Below are positions 29,100-42,700 of a stretch of DNA of 64,000 bases, in pieces. Both the position numbers and the translations under genes were made by a program. Where the stretch lies: NCBI RefSeq assembly GCF_048128805.1, contig NC_136004.1, forward strand, positions 18,350,185 to 18,414,184, written 5' to 3'. The stretch's first letter is position 1; the number at the start of each line of letters is the position of its first letter. Source of the stretch: Centroberyx gerrardi (Eukaryota > Chordata > Actinopteri > Beryciformes > Berycidae). The notes beneath the pieces were generated by a model. That model worked only from the letters and a program-made list of their open reading frames with translations, did no database searches and was not told the DNA's origin.

Positions 29100-32000
29100 C
29101 ATTGCTGTCACTCTGTGGTTGTGTAGGTCCACCTACCCTGGTGTAATGGCGCCCTCTCCCTTTTGTCTGGCACTACCACCTCCTCACAAAGGTGGAGGGG
29201 CATCAATTCTGACCTTCATCTGGATGTGGCGTGCTGTCTCTAGCTAGTTTTCCGGTTCGCTTTGTAATAGAATGTGCTCCTTGGCTGGCCTGCAGGCTTT
29301 ACAGCTCTGTGTTGTCTTTTTACTGTTTGCTATTTAACTGTCCAGTCCTTCAGAGTTTAAAAAAAAAAATAAACAAAGGAAAAAGTAGCCTGGGCTTCTA
29401 CAAAATCTTAAAGCTCTTCTGATTTGCATATATCGTACTGTAATGTTGTTTTATTTAAAATTTTAGTGAAAAAATGTCTGCATTTAAACTAATTAAATTA
29501 TGGGAATTAAAATTACAAAGAATATCTAAATGGCATTGAGTTGTGTGTCTTATTTGTGGGATGATGTGGGTGGGAAGCTGGAAAGGAAAGTGTTTTGGGT
29601 CATTTTTCCTGTCCTCACTTTCATGTAACTGGAAAACATTACTTTATGCAGCAATTATTTTACCTTAGTAATTTAATTAGAGCATTAAACTTGCTGGTTA
29701 TGTCTTAGAATCTTAACTCTAAAAGCTAAAATTTCAACTTTTAGAGTGCGGTCAACTCATTCACATCTTTAGATAAGGTGATATATGTGCTTGATGACCT
29801 GCATAGTCTTCTGTAAATCTTATCTAGATTTTATTGTTTTATTGCTGTCTTTATGTATGCACACTATGCATAGACATCGTCTCCCATAGCATTCAACTTC
29901 CTGATTGTTTTACTGCTGATTTTCTTACAATGCCAAGCATGTGGTTTCCTACAGCAACCAACTTCTTCTGAATGAATTTGCCGAATCCTTTCAACCTACT
30001 TTAATGCAGGCTTGTAAAGCTCAGATAATAATTCAGTGACTTGGCCCAGATTGCACTTTAAGTTCCCAGCAGTGTGTCTGTGCTGCCCCTTCTCTGGAGT
30101 CTCTACAGTAACACTGAAGAATGCTGGCTGGATGCTTGCACACTTTGAGTAAGTCACACAATTTACACTCAATGGGATAATAGTTGGTATTTCTTGTTGC
30201 TTGAAGCAGATTGTCAACATTACAACCATCTTAATGGCTCTTCAAGAAGTAAACAAAGTGCAGGAAACACCAACATGGCCTCCCCACTGCCAAGGTTTCT
30301 AAAACTGCTGCAAGGTACATTTTCTGCACCTATAGGCACCCATTCACTAGGTATAGGAACCTTAGATCTGTGATTTCTTTACTTGTGGTTCTTGGGCTCA
30401 TCTTTGGTGACAAGAGACATTCACCTTCAGTGTAAGAAAGCATGGAGACTGCAATGTTGAGAGAAGCCTTGTCGAGGATCAGGCCCTTAACTCTAGGTGT
30501 TCTGTTGGCGGTGAAAACAGACTCACAAAACCACACCATAGACATCAATGGGAATTTGGGAACCAATTATAGGCAATCGTGCCATGCAGGGCAGAGAGTA
30601 TGCAGGTCTTCTTTCCCTCCAAACACCAAACGGCAGGTGATTTCACTGATTAACACACCTTCAACCAGAGAGGAGGAACTCATCAGCTGGTGTAGTGTTT
30701 GGTTGGAATGAAAACCTGCATACTGTCTCAGCCCTCCATGGTACATAGTCGCCTGCCCCTGATTTAAACCATTAAGCCACTTTGGTTGTGTGTAGTTTTT
30801 GAACATCCATTGCACTTGCAGGATAAAGCACTTCTAGCAGCCCGTCTATTTTAGGGTTCTAGGGCCTGTCAGGAAACCTCAGGATTAATCAAACAGACTG
30901 AACAGATTTTAATGTCACGCACCATTAACTTGTTTCACTGTAACAGAGCTCTCTGTGCACCCACTGCTCTGGATTAAATGTATTATATGTTTCTGTATTT
31001 AATTGTATTAATTTACTGTGATTATGCATATTGCTAGAAGCCAATTTTCTCATTAGGTTAAAAAATTAATTAATTAGCCCGCCCTGAGATTTAGGTGAAC
31101 ACCATGTATTTTGACCTTGGCCTGTCATTTAAGGCAAAACTATGTTTAATATATACACATACAGAGGAGAATGCAGCTAGTCTATAAGTTTGTCACTTTT
31201 GGTTTATCACACAGAAAAAGTAATTGCATCATACACTACACACTCGGTTTGCGGTTATGAGAAACAACTGGACCTGGACACACGTGAATGGGCTTAGTAT
31301 TCTCATGCCATCAATTTGCCAGAAACGGCTGATGAAATGTCTCATATTTGCTTGTTTAGCATTTAACTTCACATTCAACTCGCTCCGTCTTCCAAGAAAA
31401 GAGAAGGCTCACAGCAGCGAACCTCGACACCCACAGATCCACTGACTGTGAAGGTCATCACTGAGGCTGACTTGAGTCCAGGAAAAAAAGGACATGGTTT
31501 GGAGGCATTTATTGGCACTACAAGTAAAGAAATGTTTCAAATGGTTAAAAGTGCGGGACACAGTGGGCCTAATGGAGGGAAACACACACTTTATCAGAAA
31601 CAGTGGAAGTCCTGGCGCTGTTGGTGCCCTCGGTGAGATCATGCAAAGATGCCATGAATGCATCTGAAGTGATAAAATTACATCATTATATAATAAACCA
31701 CAATTGCTCCCGTTTGTAAATAACCTATCACTGCTACATGTCATACATATATGCATTTGTGTATGTTAATTACTGCAGAAATCTAGTTAGGCCTACTTAA
31801 AGTCAAATTTTCTGTTTAGTATGCTTTCGTGATATAGGACTATTGACAGTCCTGTGACTTCTGTGCCTGTACAAATCCAGTCTATGACATCGGAAGTCTC
31901 TGACAGCATTGCATAATTCTCTGGTCCTACATTAATACACAGTTGGGCCGCTCGTCTCTATCATCATAATAATTTTCAATCAGCTTGTGCTTTGATTTAC

Positions 32001-32220
32001 AGAGCTTGTTTATCTTGGCTGCTGCTGTGAAGGAAGAAATGCATCAGATGAGAAGACTAATTATGAGATTGAACTTGACCTGTAAGATTTCATATAGGTG
32101 TTTCCTTTATTTTTACCATACGCTGTACATGCTAGCCAGTAAATTAGCAACTAAAAACAAAACAAAAAAAACACAAACCAGAGAGCAGGATTGGGTTAGT
32201 TCATTTCCATCCAAAACATT
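29100..32220. other. Spacer between convergent slc20a2 and kcmf1
   Basis: AT-rich sequence with only short, unrelated open frames. No exon, RNA gene or clear mobile element recognised. Confidence 0.5.
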
Positions 32221-33414
32221 TTTATTGTCCTCCAAACTGAAAGGTTTACCCTGTAATTTGGCTTGTTTATCGAGCCAAAAACATACATTGCATTTCTTAA
32301 GGTAGCAGTGGAGGCATACAAAGATCTTTTTACTGAGAGAAATGAATGGAAAGAGCATACAGGATTCTCTCCTTCAAGTCACATGTTGAATAATCTTTGC
32401 ATTCATGAGCAATTGAGAGAGGATTAATTTCAGATCACGGGAAGCTGGAGAGAGTAGCATCTGGTCTTACGAAAGAGAAAAAAAAAACAAAGAAAAACAA
32501 CCGTATCAAGACCAGGGTTGTGTTTCTTCCATATTACAAAAGGCCTGAAAACGGTCACACTGAAGAGATTGTTACCATGACGGATCTCCTGCCTCAGAGT
32601 TGTATATCGCCTTTATGTAGAGCATTTGTAGTGTACACAGATGGACACTTCTCTGGATATGCAATTCAAAACCAAAGTGCCCACAGTTGATATAAAGCAA
32701 GGTCGCATGACCCAATACATGTGATGTCACACAAGGGGGAGGGGGTTGAGACTGGATATGAACGGAACCAAACTCGGCCAACAGTCTGTCTGTGTGTGGC
32801 GCAGAAATGTCACTGATGTGGCAATCGACACCCTAAATTTACAGTTACTCGGGTGTCTGAACAACAGAGAACGACCTCCCCGTCTAGTGACTGTGCAGTT
32901 AAAAATGGGCACATGGTGATTTAAGCTCATGCTTAAGTTGTGGTAAACCATCCAAGCACTTCTTTAATTAATAACTATAAATACACAGCAGCGTTTTTGT
33001 CGGAGAGGTTTCTGTCTGCCTCCTCTCCCTGGGTGAGTGTGTGAGGACGTGTTTGTCTCTTAACGGCTAACTATGCTTGCTCATCTGCTAGAGGAAACAT
33101 GGGTTATATGGAATTGATTATCAACTTTCATATAGATTTTCTATAATATATTTATATAGTTATTTTTCCTTTCTCTCACGCACCCACCTCGCTTGCTCAC
33201 TTTCACATTCTCTCGTCTCGCTACTTTTATTCAATGTACACAACGTAATAAACATGGGGATGAGTGGGGAGCGACAGAGCTGAAATGACAATCACTGAGA
33301 AAAAAAAAACAAAGCCAAAAAGAACCGCAGTCTTTTTTTTCATCCATTGGCAGTTGGACAGACACTGTGGTCAGCCAGTTACAATGGTGGTTTGGGGGGG
33401 AAGCGGCCATGTCA
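32221..33414 (-). other. kcmf1: kcmf1 3' UTR candidate with poly(A) signals
   Basis: On the minus strand AATAAA occurs at 33231-33226, about 185 nt after the stop, and at 32226-32221. The latter is followed by a GT/T-rich stretch (near 32180-32160), a plausible downstream element. Which one is used is not decidable here. No other gene is visible. Confidence 0.4.
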
Positions 33415-33742
33415 TCAAAGGGGCGGGGCGGGGGGCTCTTTCTTCGTTGCTGTTGTTTTAGTTGTCGTTTTCATCGTCTTGGTAGCGGGGGTCGTCTCCT
33501 TGAGGTTGAGGTTCTCCAGTGCCACGTCCAAGGTCATGACCTCCACACAGCCCATGGCCTCGAAGTCAGCGAAATTCCGCAACGGCCCGTGACAGTCATC
33601 CTCATCCTCGGAGGAAGAAGCCGAGGCGTCCTCGTCGGGCAGCAGTGTGGACAGCAACAGCTCCGTCACAAACAGGCTCCGGTCGGCCCACTGGGCCTCG
33701 CACGCCTGCCGCTCTGACTCAGACAGTCGCGGTTCGCTCAGC
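33415..33742 (-). CDS. kcmf1: kcmf1 coding exon 7, residues 309-417 and stop
   Basis: Encodes LSEPRLSESERQ, the DRSLFVTELLLSTLLPDEDA acidic block, GCVEVMTLDVALENLNLKE, then a Thr/Lys run ending EPPAPPL with TGA at 33417-33415. Acceptor CTTCCCTTCGCAG. Confidence 0.95.
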
Positions 33743-36700
33743 CTGCGAAGGGAAGACGGATTGAGCAGTGATGAGAAAGGGAGGGGGAGACAAGAGTGTG
33801 TAAAGATTTAAAATGAAAGAGAGAGGGACAAATTAGGTGACAAGAGAGAATGAGAAGGGAGGAAGGGCCCACATTTAGACAATTACAACAGTTACAAAAA
33901 TGAGGGAAATCAGACAAAAACAATAGTAGAACAGGCCAACCTGCTGAGTAGAAACTGGGAGCTGTGTGCAGTATGCTGCGCATTGGGCTCGGGGGGACCT
34001 GGGTTGGGGCTGGGGTTGGTATTGTGGTTGGCGCTGGGGTTTGGGTTGGCGGCAGCCGAGTTGGTATTGAGGATTGCATTGGCGCGGCCCCCACCCCGTG
34101 TGGCATTGCGGGCCGTCTCCAGCTGCTGGCGCGCCGCTTGGGCCTGCTGGCGCTCCAACTGGAGTTGCATCTGGAGCTGCTGGAGCTGAGAGGCCGAGGG
34201 GCCCGAGCTCAGCTGGCCGCCCGCCGAACGCCGCACCCCCGACAGCTGGGACAGGAGCTCTGGGGAGAGGGCAGAGGAGAGGGGCTTGCTGTCAGGATCG
34301 GCGGTGGAGAGGACACCGAGGAGCAAGGAGGTGGATGTACAGTTCACTCCTGTGCTGCCAGCCTGCACCACCTCCACCATCAACTCTGCTATACTGGCTT
34401 TGACTGGATGACTGATTGACTACTAGCTTTTATACCAAGTGGTTTCTCAGCCAGTTGGCCCGAATGAGGCAGAATACCAACCAGTCAGCCAGCCAGTAAG
34501 TCTAACAGGAAGTATGGTGGTTTCACAGCAAGGCCGTATATCTACAAACAGCCAGCCAGTAGTCTCTTGGGTGGTCAGCAAGTATGCTTGTTTTGTGGCA
34601 GTGAGAGGCAGGGGTCATTTCTAGAGCAAGCTCCTAGCTATACACCTAATTAATCAGTCCCAGTAATAGCTGCTGTTGGCTCGTGAATGTACTTACATGT
34701 AAGGGATAATACCTGAAAAGGTGCTGGGCCAATATGTCATTTATTAACTGTTTACATACACCTTGAAGAACATTATCCTGCTCATACCTGGCCAAAGATT
34801 AAATATAAGGAGTGCGGATTCATATGTTCATAAATTTGACATTCAAAATTTTAAATTTGCTTGCTAGCAATATCTGTTTCCCTAGTGACACCTGAGAGTC
34901 TGACCTGGGAAATATGTGGGTTGACCGTCAGTGTTACACGGTTTGACCCTGATACTGAGGCTGAGACCAGGGTCAAACGCTGCTCTGCTTGGTGTGAAGG
35001 TTCAGTGCTCAACCAGTGTCATGGGGCCACTACTCTTTGTCTTGTTTTCCCTGGCAGGAAGTGTAAGTGTAAGTGTGACGTAAAAGGCACACAAAGTGTC
35101 GCCGGTTAATTTAATTAGAAACCAACAACATCCGTTCCGGACTTCTTGACTGCAGAGTGATATAAGGATTGTGTTCACAAAGTTGAGACAACAGGCAGCG
35201 GCAACAGCAGAACAGCTAACGATACCTAGCAAAATTCTACCAAAGACGATATAGAGAGCTGGAAAGAAAGAAAAAATTAAGAACTTCTCTCCATTTGAAG
35301 GAAGAAGCAATTCACAGGCACATAATAGGCAAAGTGGGGGATTTGGTAAACATGTCTGCTTTTTACACCATTGTAAGGTAAGAGCCCTTAGAGAAGTGAC
35401 CAATAAACAAGCAACTTGTGTATGCTGTTCTGTACCCGGTCGGGTGTGACTGGCAGTGACATGGGACACAAGTTTGTTTACAGTTTACCTAATACCAGAT
35501 CAGCATACCGTAATATTCCTGGGCCACGTGTGTGCAAGGGGTAAAATTAACATGAGGAGCTGCAATAGTCAAATAACATGAGAAAATGTTACTTGACTAG
35601 TGCAGCTAATTGGACAATTAAGCAGAGCAGGTCATTATCACAAAATCACAAGTCTTAATCCCTCTGAAAGGGCTTATTTTGAAATAATGACTGGTTCCCT
35701 GTACATCCCATTACACAGCTAATTACCAAACATATTAATCATTTCACAAAAAATACTAATTTAAAAAGTGATTTTATAATGAGCTAAAGTAATTTACAAG
35801 TAACTGCCACAAAAATAGTTAAGCAGGACTACAACCATAGAAACACCTGTAGCTAGCATCCATGCTACACTGTAGCAGCACTGTAACCAGAGCAACACAA
35901 ACAAATCTGGTAAGATTGCCATTCGGCCTCTAACCACCAATCAAAAGTTTTTGTGCTCTCTGAATAAATTAAAAGTAATATTGGAAAAATGTTCCATGTT
36001 TCTAACCTTGATAGGTTAACCGATTCTCTGGTTCTCTGCAGTAACCAAGGAGTAACGTCTTTTTGGCACAAATTGTCGGCAGTTAATTTGATTAGAAAAA
36101 CAATACCCGGTTCGGGTCTGTTATGTAAAACAGCTGTCTGTTATTCAGAAATAGGCAAGTTCAGAATGCGTTCACTGGCCAATCAGAACTCAGTATTCAA
36201 CAGAGCCATGTAAGATTAAGATTAAGACACTTTATTTGTCATTGTAGGCATACAACGAAATTATGTTTGGTAATGGCAATAAACCTTAATAATAATAATA
36301 TAACCTGTAATAAAGAGGGTTATCTAGTTCTAAATTAGGTGTGAAGTTGGTTAAGCTAAGGAGGGGCTACCAAGCACTATTTATGATCCTGCTGGGAATC
36401 AGAAGACATGGTGTGACAGCATGTATGATAGAGCTACACCAGTCAGATTGTTAGTCTAACAATATATCAGTCAAGTCAACCACCCAGCAGGTATGGCAGG
36501 CCATTAGAGAGTCGAGGGTGCACTGGCTGGTGCCTTGTTTGCAAGGCAGACTGGAACATGGCCACTCATTATGGCACAGCTGGAGCTGACATGGCGAGTG
36601 CCAAGCGCTGAACCGGATTAAAATTGGGAACAGGATAAACAAGGAATTGCCACGGCAACATCTCTGCCCACACATTACTTTACTAGACTACCTGCAAGTG

Positions 36701-39700
36701 CATTCTGAAACATGCACTAGGGATGTAGAGTATCTAAGCTACTGCAGTTGTTTTGTTTGTATATGTATGGAACAACTTCTAATAAGACAACTCTTAAATC
36801 CATATGCACTTTATACATGTGTGATATACTTCAATGTGAACTGGTATTTTGTGTGTCAGACCTCCTGCAGTTGCAGCTGTGTGACAGTCCTGTGTAGTTA
36901 AACAGAATAAAAGTATTTGTTTTCCGACTGACCTGGATTAGGCGCCATGGCTTCTTGTTTTACAGCTGCGCGCCTCAGAGCGAGCCTATATTGTGTATAG
37001 CGTGCATGAGTTCAACATGTAACCATGGCCTCCCTCGTCTCCATGTGCATGTTGTGTGACTGACCTGCTATGGGATCCATGGCCTCTCTGCTGTAGTTGG
37101 AGCTCTGTGAGGAGCTCTGACTGGTGGAGAGCCCCCCTGTGGTGCTGCTGGTGAAGTGCATGTTAGACCTGCGGGCACGAGGACCACCCAGACCACGCCC
37201 AGGGTGGAACATCCTCCTCACATGCCGCACCCCACTTGACTCATCGTAAAGCTCGCCGTTAAGGAATACACAATGCGACATGTAATCACACAGTCACTTC
37301 TCCTCCTCCGCATGCACACTACACTGCTGCACTGCCTGGTGCATGTCATGTCCACTCAGACACATGCATGAGGGAGCGCACCGAGCATGCCCACTAACAA
37401 AAGCTCTGGCCCCATTTTGGGGAGTTTGTGACGTACTTGTTCTTTCAATTTTTATTTTCCTTATTTTTCAGTTCTTGCATCTTAAGTTTTCTGTAAAACA
37501 CTTTGTGATAATCCTGTTTGTTAAAAGCGCTCTATAAATAACTTGGATCTTAAGATTGCTGTCATTCGGTCCTCCCTGCCTATCCCAGAGTGCAATTCAC
37601 AGAGAATACATCTGATGGTTTTTGACTGGCACAAGCAGATGCTGGCATTTGAGCACTTAGCACTATGGGACAGGTAATGAAACCTGATGCCCACCATCTT
37701 ATGAACTTTGTTCACTGTTGGACTGCACCGAAGCATTATAATACAATTTTTAAAATTCTTCACAAATGTTTATTTTCCGCTTTCCTGAAATGGCAACACC
37801 TTGTACTTATGTGGACTGTCTGAGTGAAAGAAGTGGTGTACGGTCACTTCCAAATGAATCCCAGGGCAATTTGTGTGGTCCAGATTGCTTTGTCATGGTA
37901 AAGATGGGACAAGACCCAAGGAGCTGTCCATTTATTCTTATCTGATCAGTGATTTGAATCTTAAAAGGGATGTATACGCATTATTAGGATATGGTGTAAT
38001 TGCCCAATACACTTGAGGCCTTCCATTGTTTCATTCAACACAGCAGGTCCCCCACTTTGTCCACTGGTTTACATAATAATAATTCAATGACAGATTAAGT
38101 CGCTATCTTCCCAATGGTGTATTTGATTCGATCTGAATTAGAGGTGAACTTGTAATCTCTCTAAAAGGAATCTCAGTCACAGCTGAGTGGGAATGTGCTT
38201 GAAAAAAAACATCTAGTCAGTGATTCAACAACATTTGCTTGTGTGCAGGTAAACAAGGCCCACTGAAACACCCAAGCAGGAGTTCAAAATCTTCAAAATG
38301 TCAAAAAGCAAAGAAAAATAGCTGTCAGCAGGAAGCCTGTGGGACAATGTTGTTGAAAAACTGACAAACAGACCTTGTTTAGAAAAAAAAAACCTGTGTT
38401 GTCCTGCATGTCAGACATTTATTGGACAAATCTTACAGCAGCAGGATGTGGACAAAACCAGGCTATAGTCACTTTGCAATAAGGTTGTATAATTCACCGA
38501 CATATCAAGGTTTTACACCGTTTAAAGCCACGGTAGGCAAGTCTGAAGGAAAACAGGAAGATGAACGCACTTAGCTCCCTCTCCCCCCTCACTTCACTGC
38601 CCACCAAGCCAGAGGCAATCGGCATGCAACTGACTGACAACTCAGAGCAAAACCCTCCTGCTCCAGCGCCTCAACTGCTCAGATGACCACAATATTTACT
38701 TTTTATTTATTTGTTTATTTACTAAACAAATAGAGAAATGGCGCTATCAATATTGCTGAGATTTGGACATAATCATTCTCATTTATGTTCACTGAACACG
38801 GGGATTGCTTTTGCTGAATTCAAACAAAATGTCTATTATAAAAACCCTACCTACAGCAGCTTTAATGTTTTTAGCAAAATGCCAACAAATTTCACCAGAA
38901 ATGTGTCAATTTCACTAAACGGACAGCTCCCCGAGTCTAGTCCCATCTTCAATATGACAAAGCAATCTGGACCACACAAAAGCATAAGCATAACAATTCT
39001 GCATACACTAGTTTCCACAAAGAAACCTTGGGATCTCTACTTTTGTTTAAGTGACTGATTCAAACCCAAATTAAACTAAACTGTTGTTGCCGCCCTCAAT
39101 GTTGACTAGCTGTCGACATACAAATATTATGTTGCAGCCTAACACTTGAAAAGGATATCAAGTCTCTGGGTGCTCTGTGTTCAAGTGTGAGATGAGCAGC
39201 AAAGTCATCTGTCACATGATTAGGGTCGCCACCTGGCAGTGCTGCACATATGGGACAGATCTGGAAGACAGGGAGAGAAAGCAAGCATGACAATATCTGC
39301 ACACTTCATTTCACTGAGCATTAAACAGTTGGTGTTGGGTTGGGTTCTCTGGAACAAACACCAAGACTGGTAAATATCTACAAATGTTATATTCAAAACA
39401 AACACAAAGCAAGATGCAGTATAGTGTTGAAGTCAAAATGATCCAAGGTTTGCACACTTACACACATAACTAATTTAACCACTTCTCATGTCTTTTTCTG
39501 TCAAACTCAGTTACTCAAAATCAGTGTGTTTTGTTACTGTCATAAGAAAAATATAGTGACTATTTATTGTTAGAGCTGCAACGTTTATCTGACATCACTT
39601 CAGTTTTTTAAAAGTTAGCAGCTGACCTTGTCTGGGGCATTGTGAATAGCAGGACAATAAGTAAGTTGTAATAAACATACTTCACTATAAATTCGAACCT

Positions 39701-42700
39701 CTAGCATTCTCCAATGTCAAGCGCATTTTCAGACATGGATTCAATTTACTCAATTCACAAATGTTCAAGAATTTCTGAGGCACGTGGGGGTTCACAGGCT
39801 ATGCTGAAGAGGGGAACAATACACATGGACATTTTTCCAGTTGTTGAAACCCCGAGTAAATTCAAAACATCCTCCAAACATGGGTTTCATGGATGGTTGG
39901 GTGTGAGGCTCCAGCTCTGACTCACCACTTCTGTGGAGGTCTCTGTGTGCTCGGCAGCCACATGCTCCTGCAGGGAGATCTCCGTGTAGCCCATCCTGCC
40001 ACAGTAGGGACATGTGAAGGCCTGGGGCTGCTCCACCGAGAAGGCCTCTCCACCGTAGTACAGGTCTGGTGGGGAACCAATATGGACATGGCACTGAGTT
40101 TCACAGTGGTTTTAACTGCTAGTCCATTTTAGGTGCTGGATTATATTTGCTAACCACAGGTGCCAAAATCTATTTAGCAGCTAGCACCTTCTGCTGTGTC
40201 TTCTGCAACAGTTTGTTCTATTTTTTAACAGATTGTAAAACAACTTTCCTACTGTGTGAAAGGCTGACATGCATGCTCTTTCACAGCACCAGTTTATAAC
40301 ACTCCTAACAATATTATTGGGCCAGTTACCCAAAAGCAAGAAAAACTGTAGCTGCTAGCAGCAACGTGGCGGCCGGGAAAAGCTTAGCAGTTTAGCTATG
40401 AGGGAAAAAATGGAAAAAAGGAGGAGAAAATGAAATTGTTAGGCGTAAATAATACCTTTTAACCTTTAGAGGTACTTGAACCAGCCAGCATACATAACTG
40501 TATTAGTGTCACATTATGGTTGCACCACCCAGGACTCGATCTCACAACCTCTCTCACCATAGGCAGGTCACCAATTTATTGAGCCAGCTAAGAAGTGATT
40601 CCACATTTTATTCACAGTATGACTTCATGAGTGCAGGGTTTTACAAAGCCGGGGCATTTTGAGGGTGCCTGGTCTTAATGTCCAAAAAAAAATCTTTTAC
40701 CGCCGTTACTGTGGAAACTGCTTGAACAAAGGAGGCAGTGAAAAAAAAAAAGCAAAGTAGATTGAACTTATTTTGTCAAATGGCAGCCTGCAACATAATT
40801 CTCAGTTCACTCACATAGATGATGAATTGATAGAGAAGCCCTTGAAGACCATTCAAGTTCAAATGTCTGTGCAGTAGAATTCAAAGTAAAACAATTATAG
40901 TCACTGTAGGCTCAATTTTTGAAACGGTACCGTCTGCAGATTATTTGGAAGCTGGCTTGGTGTCATTTTGATTGGGAGGAGTTCAACACTTTATGAAAAA
41001 AACACAGAGATCAACTTCATAATTTCCACCAAGTAGCAGTGAACAAAAGATTCATCTCATATGGGACTACATCCTCAGAAACCTGCACACCTGTAGCATG
41101 TATGGCTTTTTCCAGTTTTAAATTTTAAATAGTTGCTATAGCGCCACCATCTGGAAGACTGGCCTCATATACAGTATGAATCGTTTTGGACCGGACTACT
41201 GTACAAAGTTTTGTGCATTTTCGTTCATGGGAAGGCAGTTTTTGTGAAAAGAAAGAAAGACCGAATATTTCTATAATAATGTAATATTATATTATAATAT
41301 TTTGCATATCACAACAACAGGAAGACACAGTCAGTAGGCAATGGCTGCAGTTCTGTTGCAGCCACTGCATCACCTTTATACTTCAACACAGACAAAACAA
41401 GCGCAACAAACCCTATAAACAGCACTGTAGGTAACAGCATTATGGCCTTGTATATTAGGATTTGCATGTTTGGTCCATGTTTCAATCTTATTTTGAAACG
41501 TGATCTGTGCATGCTGGCACGTGCCACACAAACAGGGAGAACGGGCAAATGGTAGACTTGGAGATGGAGTGGACCGAGACGTTTTACGTTCATTTAAACA
41601 TTGAGCTTTTGAGTCTATTTTTCATACATATCTGTTTTGTACATACTCAAGAAGGAAGGCATCATATCAGAACCCATTTTTGACAAGCCACTGTTTGTCA
41701 CACCGCATGTGGTCAAGATTTCCTCCAAGGTCAATATTGGTTGTATTCAGACTCAAGATGGTAGTAAATGCAAATGAATTGCTAAATTTAACTTTCTCAT
41801 TTGTATTTACCACTTTATTGGGTCATTAAAGCACGCTCTACTCATAATTACAATATTTCCGATAGCATATGATAGCTGCATCTGCTTACTACTGTTGTGA
41901 TAGTTGACGGGATGCAGAACATGTGCGGAGGATCTGGGAGATAATGAGGTAAATATTGGACTTTTGGACCCACAGTGCAATCGTTTGGCTCAGAACACTT
42001 GGACTCTCATGAGGCTGTTCGGGCCAGATCAGACACTACTAGCCAAGTCTTTTGGGTGAAGCCCTCCATCTGAAAACAAAAGCAAATGCTGGCAAAAGGT
42101 AACGTGCACTGTAGCGATTTATTTGTGCAAAGGATGGTTCCTATCAAAACAACTGAAAAGGAAGGTTTCAAAAGACTGCCATTAGTGGTTTATCCTCGTT
42201 AGGAGTTACCCAGCCACAAATAATTTTCTGAAACTTACTGCACGACTGTACTCTGAATGAAGTGAGAAAAGGCAGGCCAACTTAAAGATGTAACTACAAT
42301 GTTTTGCCAGAACAAGAGATGTAAGGTCTAGTTGTACTTCAGAGCCATATTTGAGTCTTACTATTTGTGACTGGAATCTGTAAAGTGTGTTAACCTTTTG
42401 CGACTAGAATTTACTGAAATGGGTTTGAAACCCTACGTTGAACATTCTAATGATCTTGGTTTATGAAATTATTCTCTTAGTTTAGTAAACTCAAATTTTA
42501 TAACTTTTTTTTGTTGGCATATAGTTTTTTTTAAAGGCTGCAAATAAAGTATTGTACTGTTACCATTTAAGTTATACTTTTCTGTAATTTTCAGCCAAGC
42601 CTTAATAAAAAAGCATAATAAAAAACATTATGATGCCTATCATGAATTGAGACAATACCTGAAAATATCATGATATAATATTTTGTCTATATTGCCCACA

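Noticed and set aside
37065..37251. GT-AG reading of kcmf1 intron 4 with acceptor GAG|CTTTAC at 37252/37251
   Set aside because: No partner GT donor after exon 4 fits the frame, the pyrimidine tract is poor, and it would insert Leu-Tyr in the conserved RDL-DESSG junction. The AT-AC reading fits every signal.
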